Below are positions 18,092 through 27,255 of a DNA stretch of 64,000 nt, one piece after another. Made by a program: the position numbers and the translations under genes. The notes below the pieces were generated by a model. That model did no database searches. It saw only the letters and a list, made by a program, of their open reading frames with translations, and was not told where the DNA came from. Position 1 is the stretch's first letter. Each line of letters starts with the position of its first letter. This DNA comes from a bacterium (GTDB taxonomy: Bacteria; Krumholzibacteriota; Krumholzibacteriia; LZORAL124-64-63), in assembly GCA_016712675.1 (NCBI GenBank), contig JADJQR010000001.1, positions 2,852,001 through 2,916,000 on the forward strand. The letters are read 5' to 3'.

Positions 18092-18745
18092 TCAGTTCCC
18101 GCCCTGCAGCTTGTTCCAGTCGGCCAGAAATGCAGCCAGGCCCCGGTCCGTCAGCGGATGCGACACGAGCTTGCGCACGACTTCGGGCGGGATCGTCGCG
18201 ATGTGGGCGCCCATGCGCGCCGACTCGACCACGTGCAGGGGGTGCCGCACCGAGGCGACGATGATCTCGGTGGCGAAGTCGTAGTTGCCGTAGATCTCGA
18301 CCAGGTCCGCGATAAGTTGCATTCCGTCCTCGCTGACATCATCCAGGCGGCCGACGAAAGGCGAGGCGTAGGCCGCGCCAGCCTTGGCCACCAGGAGGGC
18401 CTGGCTGGCCGAGAAGACCAGTGTGCAGTTGACGGCGATGCCCTCTGCCGCCAGCGCGGCGGTGGCCTTGAGGCCCTCGTACGTCGTCGGGACCTTCACC
18501 ACCATGTGGTCATCGATCTTCGCCAGTCGGCGCCCCTCGGCGACCATGCCGTCGGCGTCGGTTGCGATGACTTCACCGCTGACCGGCCCTTGCACGATAC
18601 GGCAGATCTCCTTCAGCAGCGCGTCGGTGTCGATGCGTCCGGCCTTGGCCATCAGGCTCGGATTCGTCGTCACGCCGTCGCACATGCCCATGGCCTTGAT
18701 CTCGCGGATGGCCTCGAGGTCGGCCGAGTCGATGAAGAACTTCAT
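18092..18745 (-). CDS. tal: Transaldolase, TalC/MipB type
   Basis: Transfers a dihydroxyacetone unit between sugar phosphates in the non-oxidative pentose phosphate pathway. The short 217-residue protein belongs to the TalC/FSA subfamily: D6 (FFIDSAD), GVTTNPSLM (24-32), Schiff-base Lys84 (MVVKVPTT). The residues that separate transaldolase from fructose-6-phosphate aldolase read Glu58 (SGEVIA) and Phe130 ([10 protein letters not shown]), so it is a true transaldolase type. The ATG at 18745 overlaps the truA stop by four bases (ATGA). Compare the FSA-type paralogue at 46002-46697. Confidence 0.93.
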   Translation of the reverse strand: MKFFIDSADLEAIREIKAMGMCDGVTTNPSLMAKAGRIDTDALLKEICRIVQGPVSGEVIATDADGMVAEGRRLAKIDDHMVVKVPTTYEGLKATAALAAEGIAVNCTLVFSASQALLVAKAGAAYASPFVGRLDDVSEDGMQLIADLVEIYGNYDFATEIIVASVRHPLHVVESARMGAHIATIPPEVVRKLVSHPLTDRGLAAFLADWNKLQGGN

Positions 18746-19593
18746 GCTTCCACTCCTCCTGAGGGGGTCGACGGGTTCCAGTCCGGGTCCAGCAGTTGCT
18801 CGGGGTAGGTCACTTCCTCCAGGAACAGTCCCTGCGGCGGCGCCATGCCGCCGGCCGCCGAGCGGCTGCGCGCGCCGAGAATGCGCGGGATGTCGCGCGG
18901 GTCGTGCCGCCCGCAGCCGATCTCCACCAGCAGGCCGACCAGGTTGCGCACCATGTGGTGCAGAAACCGGTTGGCCTGCACATGGAAGACTGCGCGATCG
19001 GACTCCCACACCCATGTGCAAAGAGACACGTCGCAGGTGTTGCCGTCGTCCTTCAGCGAGCTGGCCTTGCAGAAGCTCGTGAAGTCGTGCACGCCCAGGA
19101 AGTGGGACGACGCCAGGTCCACCGCGTCGCGGTCCAGGTGGCGTCCCAACTGCCAGCACCAGGGATGAAAGATGTCGCGCCCCAGCAGGAGATGGTAGCT
19201 GTAGCGGCGAGATGTAGCCGAGACGCGCGCGTTGAACGAGGACGACACGCGCCGGATACCTGTAATCGCGATATCGCCCGGCATCATGCCCGGCAGCGCG
19301 CGAACGAGCCGGTCGCACTCGGCCTGCGTTCGCAGCGCGACGTGGGCCACCTGGCCGCGCGCGTGGACGCCGGTGTCCGTGCGGCCGGCCCCGACCGGCG
19401 TGACCGGCCGGTCCAGCACGCGGCTGATCAGGTTGCGCAACTCGCCCTGCACCGTTCGCGCTTCGGCCTGGATCTGCCAGCCCTGGAAATCGCGCCCGAC
19501 ATAGGCCAGATCGATGCGCAACCGGAAGTCCTCGCGGTCGGCGTTGCGCCGCACGACCGCGTCCTGGCAGTCCTGCCAGAAGTCCTGCGCCAC
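18742..19593 (-). CDS. truA: tRNA pseudouridine(38-40) synthase
   Basis: Isomerises uridines 38-40 in the tRNA anticodon stem. The 283-residue protein carries the TruA catalytic motif [13 protein letters not shown] with Asp73 as the nucleophile, plus the N-terminal [10 protein letters not shown] and the C-terminal [11 protein letters not shown] stretch. It uses a GTG start at 19593, directly abutting the stop codon of ecfT, with GGAGG upstream inside that gene. The N-terminal 22 residues before the conserved FRLRIDLAY strand are longer than usual, so a slightly later start cannot be excluded. It overlaps the transaldolase by 4 bp. Confidence 0.95.
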   Translation of the reverse strand: MAQDFWQDCQDAVVRRNADREDFRLRIDLAYVGRDFQGWQIQAEARTVQGELRNLISRVLDRPVTPVGAGRTDTGVHARGQVAHVALRTQAECDRLVRALPGMMPGDIAITGIRRVSSSFNARVSATSRRYSYHLLLGRDIFHPWCWQLGRHLDRDAVDLASSHFLGVHDFTSFCKASSLKDDGNTCDVSLCTWVWESDRAVFHVQANRFLHHMVRNLVGLLVEIGCGRHDPRDIPRILGARSRSAAGGMAPPQGLFLEEVTYPEQLLDPDWNPSTPSGGVEA

Positions 19594-20363
19594 CTAGCGT
19601 CCTCCCCCCAGCATGATCCCGGCCGCCGCGACCGCGAGCCCCGTGCCCAGCAGCGCCCATTCGGACGGACGCAGCCGCCCGCGCACGGTCGGGACCGGCC
19701 GCCGCCCTCGCAGCGCGGGCTCGAGAGCCTCGGCCCGCCGCGCCAGCGTCTCCAGCAGGGGAGCGACCAGGTGCGCGCGATCCAGCCACGGCAGGCCCCA
19801 GCGCCTGCAGCGGCCGCCCGGCGCGTGCCGCCGCAGCTCGTCGACCGCCCGCAACCGGCGGCCCTCGCCCACCACCTGGGGCACCGTGCCACAGGCCACC
19901 GCGACGGCCAGGCCCAGGTCGTCGACCGCGAACCCGGCCCGGCGCAGGGGTGCCAGCCACCAGGCGATCGCATCCACCAGTTCGTCAAGCGTGCCGCTGC
20001 GCAGCCACATCGCCAACGCCGCCAGCGAGGCCGCCAGCCGTAGCAGCGCGCGCGCCCCGGCCGCCAGTCCGGCCCAGGTCGGCTGACCGAGCGGGGCCGC
20101 GGATGTCGTCGTGAACACATGCACCGCCAGGGCCAGCAGCGCCATCGGCAGCCACGGCCGCATCTGGCGCCACTGCCCGCGCGCGCCCAGCCCGGACGCG
20201 GCCAGCATTCCCGACAGGAGCGCCCCCAGGCCGGCCACCAGCGGCCAGGGGGCCGCCAGCGCCAGCGCCAGGACCGGGAAGAGCAGCCCGAGCCGCGTGG
20301 CCGGGTGCAGGCGCCGCAACGGGGTCAGGCGCGCCGGCGCCGGCCCGAAGGCTGCCGCGTGGA

Positions 20364-20367
<4 letters not shown>
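19594..20367 (-). CDS. ECF transporter transmembrane protein EcfT (CbiQ family)
   Basis: A 257-residue membrane protein with several hydrophobic helices (about 25-130) followed by two cytoplasmic coupling helices; the second carries a short Ala-Arg-Gly-like motif (EPALRGRRP) used to contact the ATPases. EcfT links the EcfA/EcfA' ATPases with vitamin- or metal-binding S components. No ATPase or S component is adjacent, so it must pair with subunits encoded elsewhere. I placed the start at the ATG at 20367, which overlaps the asd stop (ATGA); a longer in-frame extension (to 20463) lies inside asd and is Arg-rich. Assignment is by pattern and moderately sure. Confidence 0.78.
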
Positions 20368-21350
<983 letters not shown>

Positions 21351-21397
21351 GGTCCACCTTGCAGTTGCGGGGATGGCCGGCCGGGCCGGCTGGCGGC

Positions 21398-21426
21398 AGT
21401 CTAACACCAGGACCGGCAGCGGTCAA
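21398..21426 (-). promoter_or_regulatory. Predicted promoter of the asd operon
   Basis: On the minus strand, TTGACC (21426-21421) and TAGACT (21403-21398) are 17 bp apart. An interrupted palindrome (GCCGGCC-G-GGCCGGC, 21376-21390) covers the predicted start site near 21391 and could be an operator or a leader hairpin. Confidence 0.65.
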
Positions 21427-21484
21427 AACCGCGCCGACCGCCGCGGTTCCCCGGAGGCCGGGCCCCGCGTGGGCAATCCGACGG

Positions 21485-21514
21485 TCGACCGTGGCCCGGG
21501 GCCGGTGCTATGCT
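21485..21514 (+). promoter_or_regulatory. Possible promoter of the HEAT/cyclophilin lipoprotein
   Basis: TCGACC (21485-21490) and TATGCT (21509-21514) lie 18 bp apart on the plus strand, divergent from the asd promoter. The -35 is weak; the -10 is good. Start site near 21521, leader about 47 bases. Confidence 0.4.
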
Positions 21515-21567
21515 GGCGACCTTCGCCGCCGCAGGCACGCCACGGAACGCCGAGCAAGGACGATCCC

Positions 21568-23877
21568 ATGCCATTGCTGCCGAAATCCCCACACCGAAAC
21601 GCACCGCTGCCCGACCGGATCGCCATGTCGCCCGGGACATTGGCCTGCGCGCTGCTGGCCGTGCTCGCGATGTTGGCGATCATCACGGCCGGGGGCTGCG
21701 GCGACGATGACCCTGAACGGGCCCGGCGCCTCCAGGACCTGGCGCGGTGGGAGGACCGTCGGCTGGCACCTGCCGACTCGCTGGCGCAAGCGCTGACCTC
21801 GCGCGACCCGTTCGTGCGCCTGGCCGCCGCGCGCGCAGCGGGCCTGATCCGCCGGGACGACGTCGTGCCGGCCCTCGAGACCCTGCTGGGCGACCGCAGC
21901 CAGGCCGTGCGCGCCGAGGCAGCCTGGAGCCTGGGCCTGATCGGCGACGCGCGCGCGCTGCCGGCGCTCTCGCGGGCGTCGGCGGACCGGCAGCCGCCGC
22001 TCCGTGTGGCGGCCCTGGCAGCCCTGGCGCACGTGCCCAGCGACGGCGCCGCGCTGCTGGCCGGGACCAGGCTGACGGCGCCGAAGGAGGCCGCCCTGGC
22101 CTGGGACAGCCTGCGCCCCCACGCCGCGCGCGCCCACCGCGACTCGCTGCGGGTGGCGATCACGGCCGGGCTGGCGCGTCCGGAATCAGATGTGCGCTGG
22201 CGCGTGCTACGCTGCGCCGAGCTGGCGCCGGACTCGACGCTGTCGACGACGCTGGCGACGTTCGCCCGCGCGCCGCAGGTCCAGGAGCGCGTCCACGCCT
22301 ACCGGGCCCTGGGCAAGCAACGGGGCGTGGCCGCACTGGCCGCCGTGCTGGGCGGCTTCGATTCGCACAGCCGGTTCCGCGGTCGGGACCGCGACCGCGT
22401 TGCCATTGCCGGCTGCCGCGCGCTGGGCGCGCTCGCGGCGCCCCTGGCTGCCCGCGCCAGCGAGGCCGACCACGAATTCCTGGCGCAGGTGGCCGACCGG
22501 CTGATCGCCGCGGCGGCCGCCAACAGCGCCGGCGTCGCCGAAATCGCGCTGGAATCCATGTCCGCCCTCGTCGCCCGCGCTCCCCTGCCGCCGGAAGCGG
22601 CGACCCTCGAGAGCCTGCTGCCGGTCTGGCGCCTGCGGCTGGTCAAGGCCGCCTCCGAGCGCGCGAGCGACACGCGCGTGGGCGTGCGCGCGGCCGCGGC
22701 GACAGCCTGGGCCGACCTGCGCGGGCCGACCGCGGGCGGCGGCCTCGAACGCGCGCTCGGCGCCGAGACCGTCCCCCACGTGGCCGCGGCGCAGCTGCGC
22801 GCGCTGGCCCGCATCCACCCGGCGCCCGCGCCGCTGCTGGCCTCCCGCAGCGCCGGTCCGCTGGCCGCTCACGCCCTGGTGCGCATGGCCGCCCTCGAGG
22901 GCCTGGCGCACGTGGCGCACGAGCGGCCGCAACTCCTGCCGCCGGACCTGGGGCCCGGGCGCGTGGCGGCGATCATCGCGGCCGCCACCTCTGACACGTC
23001 GTTCGCCGTCGCCGCCACGGCGGCGGGCCTGGCCGGAGGGATGCCCGGCGACGGGTCGGCCGCGGCCCTGCTGCGCACCTGGGCCACGGCCGGCGGGGCG
23101 GGCACCGCCGACGTCCGGAGCGGCGTCCTGGAAGGGCTGGGGCAGCTGTTCGCGGCGCCGCCGGCGACCGTCGCGACGGGAACGGACGGCGCGACCGGCG
23201 CGGCAGGCATTTCGCTCCCGGCATCGCCCGCACCGCCGCGCTGGGAACCTTCGCCGGCCCTTGGCGAACGTGTGCGGCAGGTGCTCCTGGCAGCGTTCGC
23301 GGAGCCGGACCTGAGGGTGCGGCTGGCGGCGCGCGAGGCGGCGCTCGCGACCGGCCTGCTCACAGTGGCACTCATCCCCACCGAGGCGAGCTTGCGCGCG
23401 ACGCTGCCGGCTGCCCTCCGCCACCCGGCCCAGCCGCCGCTGGCGCAGCCGTCCCGGGTGCCGGACCTGCGTTGCGACACGACCCGCGGCTCGTTCCGCA
23501 TTCGGCTCCATGCCGACACGGCCCCGAACACCTGTGCACTGTTCCTGTGGCTGGCCGGGCGTGGCTGGTTCGACGGCCAGGCGTTCCATCGCGTGGTGCC
23601 CGACTTCGTCGCGCAGGGCGGCGACCCCGACGGCACCGGCTGGGGCGGTCCCGGCTTCGCGATCCGCAGCGAAGCCAACCGGCGCCCGTACCGCCGCGGC
23701 GCGGTCGGCGTGGCCGACAGCGGCCTGGACACCGGGGGCAGCCAGTTCTTCGTGACGCTGTCGGAGCAGCCGCACTTGAACGGGCGCTACACGTTGTTTG
23801 GCGAGGTGGTCGAGGGCATGGACGTGGTCGATCGCCTGCAGGTGGGCGACACCTACCGCTTCTCGATCGTGCCCTAG
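21568..23877 (+). CDS. HEAT-repeat protein with C-terminal cyclophilin-type PPIase, probable lipoprotein
   Basis: A 769-residue envelope protein. A hydrophobic N-terminal helix (about 20-45) ends AGGC, an imperfect lipobox. Residues about 60-610 are rich in Ala/Leu/Arg helical pairs of HEAT/PBS-lyase type (for example VRLAAARAAGLIRRDD and VRAEAAWSLGLIGDARA). Residues about 632-769 are a cyclophilin domain: FHRVVPDFVAQGGDP, then GSQFFVTL, then LNGRYTLFGEVVEGMDVVD. It is probably a folding factor with a large scaffold that brings a client or partner. The ATG at 21568 follows AAGGA; a later ATG at 21625 is possible. A convergent hairpin ends the transcript. Confidence 0.9.
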   Translation: MPLLPKSPHRNAPLPDRIAMSPGTLACALLAVLAMLAIITAGGCGDDDPERARRLQDLARWEDRRLAPADSLAQALTSRDPFVRLAAARAAGLIRRDDVVPALETLLGDRSQAVRAEAAWSLGLIGDARALPALSRASADRQPPLRVAALAALAHVPSDGAALLAGTRLTAPKEAALAWDSLRPHAARAHRDSLRVAITAGLARPESDVRWRVLRCAELAPDSTLSTTLATFARAPQVQERVHAYRALGKQRGVAALAAVLGGFDSHSRFRGRDRDRVAIAGCRALGALAAPLAARASEADHEFLAQVADRLIAAAAANSAGVAEIALESMSALVARAPLPPEAATLESLLPVWRLRLVKAASERASDTRVGVRAAAATAWADLRGPTAGGGLERALGAETVPHVAAAQLRALARIHPAPAPLLASRSAGPLAAHALVRMAALEGLAHVAHERPQLLPPDLGPGRVAAIIAAATSDTSFAVAATAAGLAGGMPGDGSAAALLRTWATAGGAGTADVRSGVLEGLGQLFAAPPATVATGTDGATGAAGISLPASPAPPRWEPSPALGERVRQVLLAAFAEPDLRVRLAAREAALATGLLTVALIPTEASLRATLPAALRHPAQPPLAQPSRVPDLRCDTTRGSFRIRLHADTAPNTCALFLWLAGRGWFDGQAFHRVVPDFVAQGGDPDGTGWGGPGFAIRSEANRRPYRRGAVGVADSGLDTGGSQFFVTLSEQPHLNGRYTLFGEVVEGMDVVDRLQVGDTYRFSIVP

Positions 23878-23902
23878 CACGCTGGTCACGGATCGGGCCA
23901 GA

Positions 23903-23932
23903 ACACCCCGGGAAGCCGCCTTCCCGGGGTGT
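23903..23932. terminator. Bidirectional terminator hairpin
   Basis: ACACCCCGGGAAG (23903-23915) pairs perfectly with CTTCCCGGGGTGT (23920-23932) around a four-base loop: a 13-bp stem between the convergent ends of the HEAT/cyclophilin gene and the ABC permease gene. No long T-run flanks it. Confidence 0.75.
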
Positions 23933-23962
23933 CCGGCTTCCCGGCGGCGCGCCAAGCCGAGG

Positions 23963-25219
23963 TCAGGATCTGAGCGCACGGATCAACGTGGCCCAGGTCG
24001 GTGCCTGTCCGTACATCAGGATGCCGAGCCGGAACAGCTTGCCTGCTGCCCGCGCGGACAACCAGATCGCCACCCCCATCAGCGCCCAGGACAGCGCGAT
24101 CTGCCACAGCGGCGGCGTCTCCATGCAGACACGCATGAACATCAGTACCGGCGAGAACAGAGGCACCAGGCTCAGGACGGTGGCTAGCGTGGAATTCGGC
24201 GCCCGCATGACCGCCTGCATGAGGAGCATCGGGATGATCAGGCCCATCATCAGCGGGAACTGGAACTGCTGGCTGTCCTGGACCGAATTGCACATGGCGC
24301 CGATGCCGGCGTAGAGCGTCGCGTACAGGAAGAAGCCCAGCAGGAAGAACATGACGAACGAAACCAGGATCACCGGTGTCAGGAAACCGACATCGAGCGA
24401 GAACTCGCCGATCGCGACACCTCTCTGCGACAGCGTGAAGAACGCGATCGCCCAGATCGCGAACTGCGTCAACCCGGCCAGCCCGATCCCGATCACCTTG
24501 CCCAGCATGAGGTCCCCGGGCGAGACGCTCGCCAGGAGCACCTCCACCATGCGGCTGCCCTTCTCCTCGATCACGGCCGTCAGCGTGTGCGCCCCGTACA
24601 TGAGGACCATCATGTAGATGATCATGATCAGGACCATGGCCATGCCGAAGGTGACGGCTTCGTCCTGCTCCTCCTCGCCGCCCTTGGCCGTGACCGCGAT
24701 GCTGCCGAGCTCGACCCTGCCGGTCAGGAAGGCCATCAGGGAGTCGGCCACCTGGGAACGCCGGAAACGCTCCTCGCGGAGGATGCGGTCGAGCGCCGGC
24801 TTGAGCCGTTCATCGCGAAGAACGATGGCGCCGACCGAGTTGTTGTAGAAGGACGCACGGCCGGACTGCACGAAGTCCGCCGGGATCACGAGGCCGCTAT
24901 GCGCGGAGCCGTCGTTGATGCGCGACTTGAGCGACTCCACCGCTTCATCGAGTCCGCCGACCCCGACGGCAAGGGGCTCGATCGTCAGACCCTTGCTTCC
25001 GTTCTCGGCCAGGACCTCGGCCAGGGCCGGGCGGACGATGCCGGTCTGGTCGATGACCGCGACCGTGCGGGCGTCGTCGCCACCCCGGTCGGCAGTCAGC
25101 AACGGTACGACCAGGAGCAGCGACATCAGCGCGGGGCCCAGCACGGTCCCGATCGCGAAGCTCTTCGATCTCACGCGCTCGAGGTATTCGCGGGCGACGA
25201 TGGTCAGGATCCGATTCAT
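23963..25219 (-). CDS. ABC-2 family permease (NatB-like)
   Basis: A 418-residue membrane subunit of a NatAB-type exporter. It has one N-terminal helix (about 20-42), an extracytoplasmic domain (about 50-190), then a C-terminal block of about six helices from residue 200 (MAMVLIMIIYMMVLMYGAH). The EEKGSRMVEVLLASVSPGDLMLGK stretch after the second helix is the family signature. NatAB relatives export Na+ or drugs; the substrate here is unknown. The start overlaps the ATPase stop by four bases (ATGA). A paralogous system lies at 57771-60085. Confidence 0.9.
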   Translation of the reverse strand: MNRILTIVAREYLERVRSKSFAIGTVLGPALMSLLLVVPLLTADRGGDDARTVAVIDQTGIVRPALAEVLAENGSKGLTIEPLAVGVGGLDEAVESLKSRINDGSAHSGLVIPADFVQSGRASFYNNSVGAIVLRDERLKPALDRILREERFRRSQVADSLMAFLTGRVELGSIAVTAKGGEEEQDEAVTFGMAMVLIMIIYMMVLMYGAHTLTAVIEEKGSRMVEVLLASVSPGDLMLGKVIGIGLAGLTQFAIWAIAFFTLSQRGVAIGEFSLDVGFLTPVILVSFVMFFLLGFFLYATLYAGIGAMCNSVQDSQQFQFPLMMGLIIPMLLMQAVMRAPNSTLATVLSLVPLFSPVLMFMRVCMETPPLWQIALSWALMGVAIWLSARAAGKLFRLGILMYGQAPTWATLIRALRS

Positions 25220-26166
25220 GCCGCCACCTCCAGCCGCCGTCGACGCACGGCGGTGAGGAAGATCTCGCTGAGCGTGGGACGGTTGGCCGCGAACAGCGTC
25301 AGCGGACCTGCCGCCAGCAGACGCGGCAGGAGCGCCCGCGGATCGGCTCCGTCCTCCAACAGGAAGCGCCAGCTGCCATCCTGGAACTCCTGTTGCGTCA
25401 CGCCCGGCAGGTCAGCCGGCGGCGACACCTCACCCTCCCAGGCCACCCGCACTGCGCGCAGCGGGAACGCCTCGCGCACTTCCGCCAGCGAACCGTCGAG
25501 GATCTTCTCGCCTCCCTCGATCAGGCAGATCGCGTCGCAGATGCGCTCGGCCTCGGCCAGCATGTGCGTCGAGAAGAGGATCGTCGTGCCGCGCGACTTC
25601 TGCTCGACGATCATGTCGCGCAGCAACTCGATGTTCAGCGGATCCAGGCCGCTGAAGACCTCGTCCAGGATCACGAGATCCGGCTCGCTGATAAACGTGG
25701 CCGCGAATTGGATCTTCTGCTGCATGCCCTTGCTGAGGTTGTCGACCTTGCGGTCGGCGTAGTCGCCCAGGCCCAGGCGAACAAGCCAGCCCAGCGCGCG
25801 ACGGCGTGCCTCGGCACGCGGGACGCCCTTCAGGCGAGCCAGGAACACGAGTTGGTCCAGGCACTTCATCTTGCGATAGAGCCCGCGTTCCTCCGGCAGA
25901 TAGCCGATGTGGTCGCGCAGTTTCGGATCGAGCGGCCGGCCGGCCAGCCGGATGGTGCCCGAGTCCGGCAGGATGATGCTCATGATGCTGCGGATCGTGG
26001 TCGTCTTGCCCGAGCCGTTCGGCCCGAGAATACCGTAGATGCTCCCGCGCGGCACCTCGAGGCTGATCTCGCTCACGGCGCGCTTGTCGCCGTACGACTT
26101 GCAGACGCGCTCGAGCGTGAGCAGTGGAGCGCCGATGGCCGGCAGCGACGGGGTTGAAGCGGGCAT
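25216..26166 (-). CDS. ABC transporter ATP-binding protein (NatA-like)
   Basis: A 316-residue ATPase: Walker A GPNGSGKT (48-55), signature LSKGMQQK (144-151), Walker B LVILDE (164-169), followed by VFSGLDP where most relatives have PFSGLDP, and the H-loop STHMLAEAE. A C-terminal extension (about 230-316) is typical of NatA-like proteins. It shares [14 protein letters not shown] with the second system's ATPase at 57771. It is the first gene of the pair, with a promoter at 26217-26245. Confidence 0.93.
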   Translation of the reverse strand: MPASTPSLPAIGAPLLTLERVCKSYGDKRAVSEISLEVPRGSIYGILGPNGSGKTTTIRSIMSIILPDSGTIRLAGRPLDPKLRDHIGYLPEERGLYRKMKCLDQLVFLARLKGVPRAEARRRALGWLVRLGLGDYADRKVDNLSKGMQQKIQFAATFISEPDLVILDEVFSGLDPLNIELLRDMIVEQKSRGTTILFSTHMLAEAERICDAICLIEGGEKILDGSLAEVREAFPLRAVRVAWEGEVSPPADLPGVTQQEFQDGSWRFLLEDGADPRALLPRLLAAGPLTLFAANRPTLSEIFLTAVRRRRLEVAA

Positions 26167-26216
26167 GGAGCCTCCCGGGGAATCCGGACGTGGGCGCGAC
26201 CTGGCGTGACCGGCGC

Positions 26217-26245
26217 ATTATCGCGGCGGCCGGCGCACCTGGCAA
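26217..26245 (-). promoter_or_regulatory. Predicted promoter of the NatAB-like operon (25.2-26.2 kb)
   Basis: On the minus strand, TTGCCA (26245-26240) and GATAAT (26222-26217) are exactly 17 bp apart. Its -35 overlaps the first GGCAACCG repeat and abuts the palindrome, so repressor or activator control from these is plausible. Confidence 0.65.
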
Positions 26246-26411
26246 CCGCCAGGGCAACCGGCGCCGGTTCGGCGCTGCGGCAGGCGGACGGTGGACGGAA
26301 GGCTACCCGCGATCGTCCCGTTTCATTCACGCCGGCGGCCGGAATCCGTGACCGATTCGACACATCCGGGAAGGAGCGGGTGGAAATGCGTCCCGTTCGG
26401 GCGATACCTGC

Positions 26412-26440
26412 TTGCCGTGTGCCTATGGCTGTGGGATAAT
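26412..26440 (+). promoter_or_regulatory. Predicted promoter of the two-component operon
   Basis: TTGCCG (26412-26417) and GATAAT (26435-26440) are separated by 17 bp. The start would be near 26447, giving a leader of about 70 bases. It has the same hexamers as the promoter at 35856-35884. Confidence 0.65.
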
Positions 26441-26518
26441 TGAGCTTATGAACCAGGGACGCCGAGCGGCCCGTCGCCGGGCGGCGTGGCCACGGATCCC
26501 GACGCACAGGAAGGCCCT

Positions 26519-27250
26519 ATGATGGCCGTCATCGCCGGACCCTCGCGCCGCATCCTCGTCATCGAGGACGACGGCGAACTGATCGACCTCCTGTCACTCC
26601 ACCTGACCGCCGAAGGCTACCAGGTCGACGCCGCCGCCGACGGCGAAGCCGGCCTGCGCGCATTCCAGGCGGGCCAGTACGGTCTGGTACTGCTGGACTG
26701 GATGCTGCCGAGTACCAGCGGGATCGACGTGCTGCGCGAGATTCGCACCACAGACTCCCGCACGCCCGTGGTCATGTTGACCGCGCGCGGCGAAGAGACC
26801 GACAAGGTCCTCGGCCTCGAGCTGGGCTGCGACGACTACCTGACCAAGCCCTTCAGCGTGCGGGAACTGGTGGCGCGCATCAAGGCCGTGCACCGGCGCA
26901 TCGAGCGCGCCGAGGAGTTGGCCCGCATCGCCTCCGGAGACCGCATCCTGGACCTGGGGCCGCTGAAGATCGACCACGGAAAGCGCAAGGTGCAGGTCCG
27001 CGGCGAGCCGGTACAGCTGACCGTCAAGGAGTACGACCTGCTCTACACGCTGGCCGCCCGTCCCGGGCGTACGTTCAGCCGGCGCCAGCTGCTGGACCTG
27101 ATCTGGGAGCAGGACGCCGAGGTCTTCGAACACACGGTCAATTCGCACGTGAACCGGCTGCGCAACAAGGTCGAGGAGGACCCGAACCGGCCCCAGCTGA
27201 TCCTGACGGTGTGGGGAGTCGGGTACCGCTTCACCGAGGAGTACAACTGA
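26519..27250 (+). CDS. OmpR/PhoB-family response regulator
   Basis: A 243-residue regulator. The receiver domain (about 10-125) has acidic residues in IEDDGE, phospho-acceptor Asp60 (LLDWMLP), Thr in MLTARGEE, and Lys110 (YLTKPF). A winged-helix DNA-binding domain (about 145-240) ends VWGVGYRF, typical of OmpR/PhoB proteins. Two ATG codons (26519 and 26522) follow AGGAAGG; I took the first. The kinase gene starts five bases after its stop, so the pair is an operon. The signal and target genes are unknown; the divergent ABC operon is one candidate target. Confidence 0.95.
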   Translation: MMAVIAGPSRRILVIEDDGELIDLLSLHLTAEGYQVDAAADGEAGLRAFQAGQYGLVLLDWMLPSTSGIDVLREIRTTDSRTPVVMLTARGEETDKVLGLELGCDDYLTKPFSVRELVARIKAVHRRIERAEELARIASGDRILDLGPLKIDHGKRKVQVRGEPVQLTVKEYDLLYTLAARPGRTFSRRQLLDLIWEQDAEVFEHTVNSHVNRLRNKVEEDPNRPQLILTVWGVGYRFTEEYN

Positions 27251-27255
27251 AGGCC

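Larger units (their letters stand above)
26167..26518. other. Divergent intergenic region with two promoters and a palindrome
   Basis: About 350 bp between the ABC operon (leftward) and the two-component system (rightward). It holds a promoter for each side. Upstream of the leftward -35 lie two direct copies of GGCAACCG (26241-26248 and 26253-26260) and a 14-bp perfect palindrome, AACCGGCGCCGGTT (26256-26269), which look like regulator-binding sites. I see no gene in it; short ORFs there lack ribosome sites and family character. Confidence 0.6.
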
